Below are positions 23,906-30,842 of a stretch of 34,344 nucleotides of DNA, piece after piece; within the stretch, counting starts at the first letter, position 1; every line of letters starts with the position of its first letter. The notes below the pieces were generated by a model, which had not been told where the DNA came from, made no database searches, and saw nothing but the letters and a program-made list of their open reading frames with translations. The stretch covers positions 1 through 34,344 of the forward strand of contig NZ_JAGDYL010000029.1 of NCBI RefSeq assembly GCF_017565705.1, read 5' to 3'. Origin of the DNA: Leucobacter ruminantium (GTDB lineage Bacteria > Actinomycetota > Actinomycetes > Actinomycetales > Microbacteriaceae). The position numbers and the translations under genes are program-made.

Positions 23906-24979
23906 ATGCCCGCAGACTCCTCAGCCCAGCACAGCTCTTCGCGTCTCGTCGACCGCCGCCCCGACATCTCGGGTGCCGAGCTCGTCGCCTCGCTCGTCCC
24001 GCCGCCGCAGTTCGACCACGCGTCGTTCGACTCGTACCGGCCCGATCCCGAGTACCCGTCGCAGGCCGCGGCGCGCGATCTGCTGCGGTCGTTCGGGCAG
24101 CCGCAGCAGCAGGCGTCGCGCGGCGGCTTCTTCGGCTTCGGCCGGAAGAAGCAGATGGCCGACGAACCGTCGGTCGGCACGACGAAGCCGGGCGTCTACC
24201 TCGACGGCGGCTTCGGCGTCGGCAAGACCCACCTGCTGGCCGCGACCTGGCACGCGACGCCGGGGCGCAAGTACTTCGGCACCTTCATCCAGTTCACCGC
24301 CCTCGTCGGGGCCCTCGGCTACACGGGCGCGGTGAATGTGCTGCAGGGCGCCAAGCTCATCTGCATCGACGAGTTCGAGCTCGACGATCCGGGCGACACC
24401 ATGCTCATGACGCGACTGATCGGCGACCTCACGGCCACGGGATCCCGGTTCGTCGCGACATCGAACACCCCGCCGAACGCGCTCGGCGAGGGGCGATTCG
24501 CCGCCGCCGACTTCATGCGCGAGATCCAGGCGATGGCCGACCGCTTCGAGACGGTGCGCATCGACGGCGTCGACTATCGGCAGCGCGACATCACGGGCGA
24601 GGCGGTCGTGCTCTCGGACGACGCCTACCGATTCGCGCTCGCCGATGTCGCGGCCTCGGGGGCGCGCATGACCGACGACGACTTCTCGCAGCTCATCGCG
24701 CACCTCGCAACCGTGCACCCCTCGAGCTACATCGGCCTGCTCTCCGGGGTCGGCTGCATCGGCCTGCGCGAGGTGCACGAGCTCACCGACCAGTCCGCCG
24801 CCCTGCGCTTCGTCGCGTTCATCGACCGGGTCTACGACGCGCAGATCCCGATCCGGTCGACGGGCGTTCCGCTCACCTCGGTCTTCGGCGGGGGCATGCT
24901 CGACGGCGGCTATCGCAAGAAGTACCTGCGCTGCATGTCGCGTCTCAACGCGCTGACCTCCAGCGAGATCGTCGAGTAG
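23906..24979 (+). CDS. zapE: ZapE/AFG1-type AAA ATPase
   Basis: 357 residues, the AFG1-like ATPase family whose E. coli member ZapE works at the division ring. Walker A is GGFGVGKTHLL, Walker B is KLICIDEFELDD, the sensor is FVATSNTPPNALGEGRF, and the arginine-finger region is MREIQAMADRFETVRIDG. A C-terminal ALRFVAFIDRVYDAQIPI stretch is typical. A Gln/Gly/Phe-rich insert before Walker A is lineage-specific. I prefer ATG 23906 because ATG 23897 lies inside the likely -10 box; the latter would add three residues. The PemK-like gene follows after two bases and may be cotranscribed. Confidence 0.92.
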   Translation: MPADSSAQHSSSRLVDRRPDISGAELVASLVPPPQFDHASFDSYRPDPEYPSQAAARDLLRSFGQPQQQASRGGFFGFGRKKQMADEPSVGTTKPGVYLDGGFGVGKTHLLAATWHATPGRKYFGTFIQFTALVGALGYTGAVNVLQGAKLICIDEFELDDPGDTMLMTRLIGDLTATGSRFVATSNTPPNALGEGRFAAADFMREIQAMADRFETVRIDGVDYRQRDITGEAVVLSDDAYRFALADVAASGARMTDDDFSQLIAHLATVHPSSYIGLLSGVGCIGLREVHELTDQSAALRFVAFIDRVYDAQIPIRSTGVPLTSVFGGGMLDGGYRKKYLRCMSRLNALTSSEIVE

Positions 24980-24981
24980 CC

Positions 24982-25500
24982 GTGGCGGAGAGCATCTGGT
25001 ACGGGCTGGGGCGCGCGCTCAGGCGGGCGCTGCTCGGGGGGACGAGTGACAAGCGGGGCGCGCGAACCGATACCGCGGTCGAGAGCCCCGGACGATCGGG
25101 CTCGGATGCGACCACCGACCTGCCGCGGGCCGATCTCGCACGCATCCGCATCTCCTACGCCCCGCAGCCGGACGGCGCCCCCGACCCGGGCGAGGTCGTG
25201 TGGACCTGGGTGCCCTACGCCGAGAACGACGGCCGCGGCAAGGACCGCCCCGTGCTCATCATCGGCAGGCTCGACGCCGTCACGGTGGTCGGCTGCTACC
25301 TCAGCACGAAGCCGCACCCCGGCTTCGTCTCCGTCGGCAGTGGCGGGTGGGACGGCCAGGGCCGCGAGAGCTTCCTGTCGCCCGAGCGCCTGCTACGGGT
25401 CACCGACGCCGGAATGCGGCGCGAGGGCCACGTGCTCCCGCGCGATCGCTTCGAGCGCGCCGTCGCGGCCGTCGTGGCCGAGCACCGCATCCCGGGCTGA
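24982..25500 (+). CDS. PemK/MazF-like protein without an adjacent antitoxin
   Basis: 172 residues. After a basic, disordered N-terminus (1-65) comes a PemK/MazF-type barrel: PGEVVWTWVPYAENDGRGKD then RPVLIIGR, the Gly-Glu-Val-Val-Trp and Arg-Pro-Val signature of the family. The toxins cleave mRNA; the tail ESFLSPERLLRV is also family-like. GTG 24982 is two bases after zapE, with no antitoxin gene on either side, so it may be a domesticated relative rather than an active toxin. The N-terminal extension is unusual for MazF (about 110 residues). Confidence 0.8.
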   Translation: MAESIWYGLGRALRRALLGGTSDKRGARTDTAVESPGRSGSDATTDLPRADLARIRISYAPQPDGAPDPGEVVWTWVPYAENDGRGKDRPVLIIGRLDAVTVVGCYLSTKPHPGFVSVGSGGWDGQGRESFLSPERLLRVTDAGMRREGHVLPRDRFERAVAAVVAEHRIPG

Positions 25501-25551
25501 GCGGGATCCCTCGCCCTCCCTCCTCCTCTTCCGGGTTGCGCCGAAAGCCGC

Positions 25552-25557
25552 CATAAT
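25552..25557 (+). promoter_or_regulatory. Possible -10 box for the MT0933-like gene
   Basis: CATAAT, 43 bases before ATG 25600, within an otherwise GC-rich gap. No matching -35 box of the housekeeping type; a stress sigma factor is possible. Confidence 0.3.
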
Positions 25558-25599
25558 TGCGGTGAGACCGGCCCTTTCCGGCTCAGAAGGAGAGACACC

Positions 25600-25815
25600 A
25601 TGGGACTCGAAGATCTCGGCAAGAAGGCGTCGGAGTTCGCGAAGGAGAACGCCGACAAGGTCGATGAGGCGCTGAAGAGCGAGCAGGCCGAGCAGATCAG
25701 CGATAAGATCCTCGACGGCGTCGCGGGTTTCGCCGACAAGGTCACCGGCGGCAAGCACTCGGACAAGATCGCGGAGGCCCGCGACGGCCTCGACGGCAAG
25801 ATCGGCAACGAGTAG
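25600..25815 (+). CDS. Small MT0933-like (antitoxin family) protein
   Basis: 71 residues, Lys/Asp/Glu/Ala-rich and helical, beginning MGLEDLGKKASEFAKEN and ending KVTGGKHSDKIAEARDGLDG. The KVTGGK-DKI pattern matches the MT0933 (Rv0909) family, named for a mycobacterial antitoxin, though most members have no toxin beside them. GAAGGAGA precedes the ATG at good spacing, so it should be highly translated. A terminator hairpin follows (25823-25854). Its neighbour is CsbD, so a stress role is likely; this is inference. Confidence 0.78.
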   Translation: MGLEDLGKKASEFAKENADKVDEALKSEQAEQISDKILDGVAGFADKVTGGKHSDKIAEARDGLDGKIGNE

Positions 25816-25822
25816 CCGCCCC

Positions 25823-25854
25823 CTCCGGCTCTTCCGCGAGCGGGGGAGCCGGAG
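25823..25854 (+). terminator. Terminator hairpin after the MT0933-like gene
   Basis: CTCCGGCTC (25823-25831) pairs perfectly with GAGCCGGAG (25846-25854), with a further CCGC/GCGG pairing inside. It begins eight bases after the stop. No T-run. Confidence 0.7.
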
Positions 25855-25864
25855 CGGCCCGGCG

Positions 25865-25898
25865 GTCTTGCACGGAGCCCGGAAGTCTTGCACAGAGC
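25865..25898. repeat. Two direct repeats upstream of the csbD-like gene
   Basis: GTCTTGCACGGAGC (25865-25878) and GTCTTGCACAGAGC (25885-25898), 13 of 14 bases identical and exactly 20 bases apart, about two helical turns. They lie 79-112 bases before the start codon, a fitting place for activator or tandem sigma/regulator binding. Confidence 0.6.
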
Positions 25899-25976
25899 GG
25901 GCGCTCGGGGCAAGCCCCTGGAAGTGGTCGCCGCGCACTGGAAGAGTGGTGGGCGACAACACGAAGGAGGCTCCAC

Positions 25977-26162
25977 ATGAGTGCATCGGACAAGCTGTCG
26001 GCCGGAATGGACAAGGCGAAGGGCAAGGCCAAGGAAGCCCTCGGCAAGGTCACCGGCGATGACGAGAAGGTGGCCGAGGGCAAGGCTGATCAGGTGAAGG
26101 GCGACCTCAAGAACGCCGCAGAGAATGCGAAGGACGCCGCGAAGGACGTCTTCGACCGGTAG
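25977..26162 (+). CDS. CsbD family stress-response protein
   Basis: 61 residues: SDKLSAGMDKAKGKAKEALG then KVTGDDEKVAEGKADQVKGD. This is the CsbD signature (K-KGKAKE-GKVTGD, EGKADQ-KG). In Bacillus csbD belongs to the sigma-B general stress regulon; the molecular role is unknown. AAGGAGG precedes the ATG, so strong translation is expected. Two direct repeats upstream may be a regulator site. The next gene starts 16 bases after its stop and may be cotranscribed. Confidence 0.92.
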   Translation: MSASDKLSAGMDKAKGKAKEALGKVTGDDEKVAEGKADQVKGDLKNAAENAKDAAKDVFDR

Positions 26163-26178
26163 CCCCGGGGAAGCGGCG

Positions 26179-27258
26179 GTGGCGAGCCGCGGGAGCGTCG
26201 GCGTGCTCGTCGTCGCCGACCCGGGGCTCCCGATGCGCCGGTGCCGAGGAATCCGCGATCGACTCGAGGCGACTCTCGCCGATGTCCTCGGCGCTCCCGT
26301 GCGCGTCCATCTCCGCACGGAGCTCATCAGGATCGACCCCGACGACACGCTCGACGTCTCGGACGTCAAGCGCCTCTCGGTCGAGTACGAGGACGTTCAG
26401 ATCATCCTCATGGTGACCGAGATCCCTCGGCACGGGCACGGCAGGCCGCTCGTCGCGGAGGTGCTGGTCTCCGACGGAGTGGGGATCGTCTCTCTCCCCA
26501 CTCTCGGAGCGGGCGCCACGGCCCGCCGCCTCCTCCGCGTGCTGACCGCGTGCGCGCTGCAGATGCGGGGGCAGCGGTGCGGCCCGAGGACGGGCGAGGG
26601 ATCGTTGCGCTGGGCGCGCTGGGCCGATGCGCCCGAGAACTCTAACCGGCTGCTCCGAGCGCGGCGCGTGGCGGGGGGAGCGCGCACCGTGCTCGGCATG
26701 GTGCTCACGAACGATCCCTGGCGGATGGTCCCCAAGCTGTCGAGCGCGCTCGCCGCAGCTGCGGCGGCAGGCGCGTTCGGCGTGTTCTACAACTCGATCT
26801 GGCAGATGTCTGCCGCGCTGAGCCCGTTCCGGCTGGCGGTCATCAGCACGCTTGCGATCTGCGTGATCGTGGCGTGGCTGCTGATCGGGAACCGGCTCTG
26901 GGACCGACCCGCCCACGCGAGCCTCGCAGAGGTGATCCTGCTCTACAATCTCTCGACCGTGCTCACGCTCGTGCTGTGCGTGGTGGCGCTCTACGTCTCG
27001 CTCACGGTGATCATCCTGCTGAGCGCCCTCATCGTGATCGACCCCGACTTCATGAGCGAGGTGCTCGGATTCCCCGCCGAGTTCTCGAACTACGTCGACA
27101 TCGCCGTGCTGAGCGCGGCGTTGGGCACGGTCGCCGGCGCCCTCGGCTCGAGCTTCGACCGCGACGCGGATATCCGCAGGCTCACGCACGGCCGACGCGA
27201 GCGGCAACGCATCAATGCGGCGGACGGCGAGGGGTCGGCGGAGGAGCGCGGGCGCTGA
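26179..27258 (+). CDS. Unknown membrane protein with soluble N-terminal domain
   Basis: 359 residues, not recognised. The N-terminal half (about 1-175) is soluble and mixed alpha/beta, starting GSVGVLVVADPGLP, with a DVQIILMVTEIPRHGHGRP segment. About five hydrophobic segments follow between residues 195 and 340, and the C-terminus is basic and hydrophilic. The start is GTG 26179 after GGGGAAG; the open frame extends upstream into csbD without a ribosome site. Its last 22 bases, including the stop, are repeated 28 bases downstream. The place after csbD suggests an envelope-stress role, but only by position. Confidence 0.75.
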   Translation: MASRGSVGVLVVADPGLPMRRCRGIRDRLEATLADVLGAPVRVHLRTELIRIDPDDTLDVSDVKRLSVEYEDVQIILMVTEIPRHGHGRPLVAEVLVSDGVGIVSLPTLGAGATARRLLRVLTACALQMRGQRCGPRTGEGSLRWARWADAPENSNRLLRARRVAGGARTVLGMVLTNDPWRMVPKLSSALAAAAAAGAFGVFYNSIWQMSAALSPFRLAVISTLAICVIVAWLLIGNRLWDRPAHASLAEVILLYNLSTVLTLVLCVVALYVSLTVIILLSALIVIDPDFMSEVLGFPAEFSNYVDIAVLSAALGTVAGALGSSFDRDADIRRLTHGRRERQRINAADGEGSAEERGR

Positions 27259-27286
27259 CGGAGCGGCGGAGGAGCGCGGGCGCTGA
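27237..27286. repeat. 22-bp direct repeat spanning a stop codon
   Basis: Identical 22-base units at 27237-27258 (the 3' end of the membrane protein gene, including TGA) and 27265-27286, period 28. It looks like a recent tandem duplication of the gene's end. Confidence 0.85.
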
Positions 27287-27306
27287 AGAGTCCGCGCCGA
27301 CCCCGC

Positions 27307-27312
27307 TAGGAT
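27307..27312 (+). promoter_or_regulatory. -10 element for the MFS transporter gene
   Basis: TAGGAT, 27 bases before ATG 27340; a GGGGATCG ribosome site would follow in the short leader. Confidence 0.5.
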
Positions 27313-27339
27313 CCCTACAGATGAGGGATCAGGGGATCG

Positions 27340-28812
27340 ATGGCACGGCTCCCGTTCGGCGCGCTCTCGGGGACGGTCGCGGCGTTCGCCTTCGTCGAGT
27401 TCACGAGCGGGTGGCTCCAAGGATACTACGCGCCGATGGCCACCGACATCGCCCGCTACCTGGGCATCGCCGACGCCGACCTGAACTGGCTCGAAGGGGC
27501 TCAGCTCATGCTCTCCGCCCTCGTCGTGCCGCTGCTCGCCAGGCTCGGCGACCTGTTCGGCCACCGCCGCATGCTGCTCGTCTCGGCGGCGATCACCGCG
27601 GCGGCGACGCTCGCCCTGCCGCTCGCCGAGACGTTCCCGGTCTTCCTGCTCGCGTGGGCGCTGCAGGGGGTCTATGTCGTCTGGCTGCCGCTCGCGATCG
27701 CCCTGATCTGGGTGCGCGTGCGCGGCAGGGCCGACTCGTCGCGCATCACGGCGCGCGCGGCCGGAGTGCTCATCGTCTCGCTCCAGGCCGGGGCGCTGCT
27801 CGGCGCGCTGCTCGGCGGTGCACTCGCCGACATGATGCCGATCCGCATCGTGCTGCTCGTACCCGGCCTGCTCGTGCTGGCGAGCTGCGCGGTCATCCAC
27901 TTCGGGGTGGGGAGGGCGGCGTCCGCGAGCGGCGGGCCGGTCGATCTTCCGGGCTTCGGACTCCTGGTGTTCGTGCTGCTGCCGGTTCTCGGGGGCCTGT
28001 CGCTGTTGCGTGTGAACGGGGCGGCCGATCCCCGGCCCTGGGTGTGCATCGCGGCGGGTGCTGCGGCGATCGTTCCGTTCCTGCTCTGGGAGTCGCGGCG
28101 CGAGAACCCCTTCGTCGACGTGCGGCTGTTCGGCAGGCGGGCGCTCGGGCCCGTATTCCTCTGCACGGCGCTGTTCGGCGTGAGCGTACTCGGAGCGCAG
28201 GTGCCGCTCACCACCTTCGTTCGTTCCGACCCCGCGCTCTCGGGCTACGGGCTCGGGGCGACCGGATCCTCCGCCTCCATCATCATCGCGCTGTATCTCG
28301 CGTCGATGATGATCGGCGCCTTCGCCTACTCGAGAAGGGCGACGCGCTTCTCGCCCTCCGTGCTGCTGCCGACGGCGGCGTGTCTCGTCGCGCTGGGATA
28401 CCTGCTGCTGGTGCCGTTCCACAGCGGCTACGGACAGGTCATCACGAGCATGATGATCGCGGGTGCGGGGTCGGGGGCGCTGCTGGCCGCGCTGCCGGCC
28501 CTCGCCGTCGAGCGCTCTCCCGAGCGGGGCAGCGGCATCACGGCGGGGCTCTCGAACTCGTCCAAGATGCTGGGCGGTGCCGCGGCCTCCGCGGTCTTCG
28601 GCCTCGTGCTCATCCACGGCACCGGGGCATGGGCCGGCCCCGCGGGGGCGGCTTCGGCCGGTACGGCGGACCCGGCGGCGCATGCCGCACCGCTGTCGGG
28701 CTACATCGCCGTCTGGGTCATCTGCGGCTGCACCGCGCTCGTGGCCGCCGTGCTGCTGAGGTCGACGGTGGGGCGCGCTCCTCGTCGTGGGGCAGGTTCT
28801 TCCACGGAATAA
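27340..28812 (+). CDS. MFS transporter, DHA2-like drug/H+ antiporter type
   Basis: 490 residues with about 13-14 hydrophobic segments. The conserved MFS loop appears as LARLGDLFGHRRMLLVSA (the GxLxDRxGRRR-type motif after helix 2), with a long central hydrophilic break before RRENPFVDVRLFGRRALGP, typical of the 14-helix DHA2 family. ATG 27340 is preceded by GGGG at five bases and by a TAGGAT -10 box. The C-terminus has a Gly/Ala/Pro insert between the last two helices. Substrate unknown. It converges on the DUF1345 gene. Confidence 0.88.
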   Translation: MARLPFGALSGTVAAFAFVEFTSGWLQGYYAPMATDIARYLGIADADLNWLEGAQLMLSALVVPLLARLGDLFGHRRMLLVSAAITAAATLALPLAETFPVFLLAWALQGVYVVWLPLAIALIWVRVRGRADSSRITARAAGVLIVSLQAGALLGALLGGALADMMPIRIVLLVPGLLVLASCAVIHFGVGRAASASGGPVDLPGFGLLVFVLLPVLGGLSLLRVNGAADPRPWVCIAAGAAAIVPFLLWESRRENPFVDVRLFGRRALGPVFLCTALFGVSVLGAQVPLTTFVRSDPALSGYGLGATGSSASIIIALYLASMMIGAFAYSRRATRFSPSVLLPTAACLVALGYLLLVPFHSGYGQVITSMMIAGAGSGALLAALPALAVERSPERGSGITAGLSNSSKMLGGAAASAVFGLVLIHGTGAWAGPAGAASAGTADPAAHAAPLSGYIAVWVICGCTALVAAVLLRSTVGRAPRRGAGSSTE

Positions 28813-28870
28813 CGCGCCCCGACGTCGCTATGCCGCCCCGCCGCGCCGCTGGGCGCTGCTCGGCCGCCCC

Positions 28871-29602
28871 TCAGACGGAGGTGATGAGCGCGGTCACGAG
28901 CGACACCGTCATCGCGACCACCAGCGCGTTGAAGGCGAACGCGATGAAGGTGTGGGTGCGCACCGCGGCGAGTCCGGCGCGGGTGCGCGGGTGCCCGGCG
29001 GAGAGCGCCCCGACCGACGAGACCATCACCGACATCGAGACGAAGTCGATGAACCTGGGCTCGCCCTCCGTCTCCGGGTCGAGGTCGAACTCGATGCACT
29101 CGCCGGCAGAATGCAGGCGGAAATAGCGCAGGGCGAAGGCGTAGACCATCGTCGCCCACGAGGAGGCCGCGGTGGCGAGCACCAGGACGGGCAGCCAGAG
29201 CCCTCCGGATCTGGCGCCGATCGCAGCCGCCGCGATCGCGACCACGAGTGCCGTCGCCGCCGCGGTCAGAGCCCAGTTGCCCTCGTCGCCGAAGCCGAGC
29301 AGGCGCGAGATGCGGCTCGGGCCCTGCAGATACTGCTTTCCTGCGATGCGCTTCGCCTCCTCAGGGGAGGCCCCCGTGAACACGCGGTGCGTCCAGATCA
29401 CGAAGATGAACGAGAAACCCGCGAGCCCGAGACAGGCGCCGGTCATGAACCAGGGGAGATCCCGCAGGGCGCCGAGGTCGGTGAGCGCGACCGCGAGGGC
29501 GACGATCAGCAGCACCAGGAACGACGCCACCATGGCGATGGCCCCGCGGAAGCCATCGTCGTAGCGCAGAGGAATCGTCCTGGGGGAGCGGCGACGGATC
29601 AT
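28871..29602 (-). CDS. DUF1345 family membrane protein
   Basis: About 243 residues with five to six hydrophobic segments. The C-terminal RFIDFVSMSVMVSSVGALSA then HTFIAFAFNALVVAMTVSLV matches DUF1345, an uncharacterised bacterial membrane family. I choose ATG 29600-29602: a TAGGAT -10 box (29610-29615) lies seven bases upstream, giving an almost leaderless mRNA. A GTG at 29650 in the same frame lies upstream of that promoter. Confidence 0.8.
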   Translation of the reverse strand: MIRRRSPRTIPLRYDDGFRGAIAMVASFLVLLIVALAVALTDLGALRDLPWFMTGACLGLAGFSFIFVIWTHRVFTGASPEEAKRIAGKQYLQGPSRISRLLGFGDEGNWALTAAATALVVAIAAAAIGARSGGLWLPVLVLATAASSWATMVYAFALRYFRLHSAGECIEFDLDPETEGEPRFIDFVSMSVMVSSVGALSAGHPRTRAGLAAVRTHTFIAFAFNALVVAMTVSLVTALITSV

Positions 29603-29609
29603 CTCTGCG

Positions 29610-29615
29610 ATCCTA
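29610..29615 (-). promoter_or_regulatory. -10 element of the DUF1345 gene
   Basis: TAGGAT on the minus strand, seven bases before ATG 29602. Confidence 0.5.
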
Positions 29616-29698
29616 CTACCGGTGGTGAGCGGGGCGACCACCACCGCCACAGGCAGCAGTCGGGTCGGGCGCGCGAAGCTCGGGGTCTCGCCGGGCGT

Positions 29699-30241
29699 CT
29701 ACAGGAGTTCGCGGGAGAGCCTGCGGGTCATCCGCTCCATGTATGTCTCGATCTCGATGACGGAGGGCTCGTGCTCGTCGATACAGGCGTTGGTGACCGC
29801 CGACCTGTACGAGTCGGTGATCCGGAAGCCCTGCGGGCCGTGCGCCCCCTTCGCCGAGGTGAATATCTGATGATCCGGCGTCAGCTCGCCCATTAGCCGG
29901 TAGCCGTACTCCGAGATGCTGCGCCTAAACAGCGGATTCCGCTCGAGCTTTGTCGGTCTTGCGACGTAGAGCGTCCCGCCGAAGAAGGTGAACGAGAGGG
30001 ACCCATCGCCTCCCACCACGACCTCGCGGGCGTCCCAATCGGCTACGTAGCCCCGGCTTTCCGGAGTGGCGGTAATGCCTCGAGGCTCGGCGCCGCGATC
30101 TCGCGCCCACTCCACCGCGTCTGCGACGAACGTGATGAACTCGGCGGCCTGCTGCCGCAGACGCACCCGAGCCTGGTCGAGTTCATCGTCGTCCGAATTG
30201 CGGGCGTTCTCGAGGCCCCGCATCCGTTCGGAGAAGTCCAT
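29699..30241 (-). CDS. Hypothetical cytoplasmic protein
   Basis: 180 residues, not recognised. Hydrophilic, with an acidic/basic helical N-terminus (ARNSDDDELDQARVRLRQQA), a central beta-like region (VVVGGDGSLSFTFFGGTLYV) and a C-terminal helix. No membrane segment or signal. ATG 30239-30241 lies six bases after TAGAAT, so the mRNA should be leaderless; no Shine-Dalgarno is seen. Codon use is a little less GC-biased than in neighbours, perhaps a sign of a narrow accessory gene. Confidence 0.72.
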   Translation of the reverse strand: MDFSERMRGLENARNSDDDELDQARVRLRQQAAEFITFVADAVEWARDRGAEPRGITATPESRGYVADWDAREVVVGGDGSLSFTFFGGTLYVARPTKLERNPLFRRSISEYGYRLMGELTPDHQIFTSAKGAHGPQGFRITDSYRSAVTNACIDEHEPSVIEIETYMERMTRRLSRELL

Positions 30242-30247
30242 GCGAGG

Positions 30248-30253
30248 ATTCTA
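30248..30253 (-). promoter_or_regulatory. -10 element of the hypothetical gene (leaderless)
   Basis: TAGAAT on the minus strand, six bases before ATG 30241. Confidence 0.55.
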
Positions 30254-30320
30254 AGGGCCATGGGAGGGCGGACGGAATCGCCGATGATGAATGTGAGGCG
30301 GGCACTCGCCCGACAAAACA

Positions 30321-30347
30321 AAAATCCCCGGCGTGACCGGGGATTTT
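30321..30347 (-). terminator. Intrinsic terminator of the tRNA cluster
   Basis: AAAATCCCCGG and CCGGGGATTTT form an 11-bp stem with a five-base loop. On the minus strand the stem is followed by a T-rich tract (TTTTTGTTTTG), a textbook rho-independent terminator, eight bases after the tRNA-Val 3' end. Confidence 0.92.
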
Positions 30348-30354
30348 CTCTCTG

Positions 30355-30426
30355 TGCGCGATACTGGGATCGAACCAGTGACCTCTTCCGTGTCAGGGAA
30401 GCGCGCTACCGCTGCGCCAATCGCGC
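30355..30426 (-). tRNA. tRNA-Val (anticodon GAC)
   Basis: 72 bases. Acceptor stem GCGCGAT/ATCGCGC with discriminator A, D-loop with GCGCAGCGGTAGCGC, anticodon loop CTGACAC with GAC, and T-loop GGTTCGATCC. CCA is not encoded. Last gene of a Gly-Cys-Val cluster. Confidence 0.96.
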
Positions 30427-30453
30427 CTGTTCAGGCTATTCAATTGTGAGGCG

Positions 30454-30524
30454 AGGTGGCGACGGGATTCGAACCCGTGTATACGGCTTTGCAGGCCGCT
30501 GCCTCGCCTCTCGGCCACGCCACC
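30454..30524 (-). tRNA. tRNA-Cys (anticodon GCA)
   Basis: 71 bases. Acceptor stem GGTGGCG/CGCCACC with discriminator U, the U73 that marks tRNA-Cys. Anticodon loop CTGCAAA with GCA, and T-loop GGTTCGAATC. CCA not encoded. Confidence 0.96.
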
Positions 30525-30569
30525 GGAGTGGTTGACACCACAAGCGGCCGAGACTGGCTCGGCCACTGG

Positions 30570-30642
30570 AGCGGATGACGAGACTCGAACTCGCGACCCT
30601 CACCTTGGCAAGGTGATGCGCTACCAACTGCGCTACATCCGC
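30570..30642 (-). tRNA. tRNA-Gly (anticodon GCC)
   Basis: 73 bases. Acceptor stem GCGGATG/CATCCGC with discriminator U, anticodon loop TTGCCAA with GCC, and T-loop AGTTCGAGTC. First gene of the cluster. Confidence 0.96.
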
Positions 30643-30686
30643 ATATCACCCTGACCGCGTTTTCCGCTGCCGTGGCGACCTGAATA

Positions 30687-30715
30687 ACTATAGAGGGGTG
30701 CCCTGGTGAGTGCAA
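30687..30715 (-). promoter_or_regulatory. Promoter of the Gly-Cys-Val tRNA cluster
   Basis: On the minus strand TTGCAC (30710-30715), a 17-base spacer and TATAGT (30687-30692) form a near-consensus housekeeping promoter, about 45 bases before tRNA-Gly. Confidence 0.8.
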
Positions 30716-30779
30716 ATCGCGGCCGGAAGCCCGGGCGCGCCGCACCCGCATAGTTTGTTCTGATCTGCGATTTGTACTC
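30708..30779. repeat. 13-bp inverted repeat between tRNA cluster and HExxH gene
   Basis: GAGTGCAAATCGC (30708-30720) and GCGATTTGTACTC (30767-30779) are inverted copies with one mismatch, 46 bases apart. The left arm covers the -35 box of the tRNA promoter. Confidence 0.7.
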
Positions 30780-30830
30780 AATTTTGCGCGCAAGTCTGAT
30801 GTTTCGTCGCGGAGCGAGACAGCGCACGGA

Positions 30831-30836
30831 TACTGT
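30831..30836 (+). promoter_or_regulatory. -10 element of the HExxH protein gene (leaderless)
   Basis: TACTGT, six bases before ATG 30843; transcription should start at the ATG. Confidence 0.5.
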
Positions 30837-30842
30837 GGTCTC

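Noticed and set aside
25600..26162. MT0933-like and CsbD genes as a toxin-antitoxin pair
   Set aside because: CsbD proteins are not toxins, and a terminator separates the two genes.
26107..28683. An 858-codon open frame on the minus strand across several genes
   Set aside because: Arg/Glu/Gln/His-rich low-complexity product, antisense to the membrane protein and MFS genes that have clear helices and ribosome sites.
30355..30642. tRNA cluster as an attachment site for an integrated element
   Set aside because: No integrase gene, no duplicated tRNA 3' end and no phage genes in the window.
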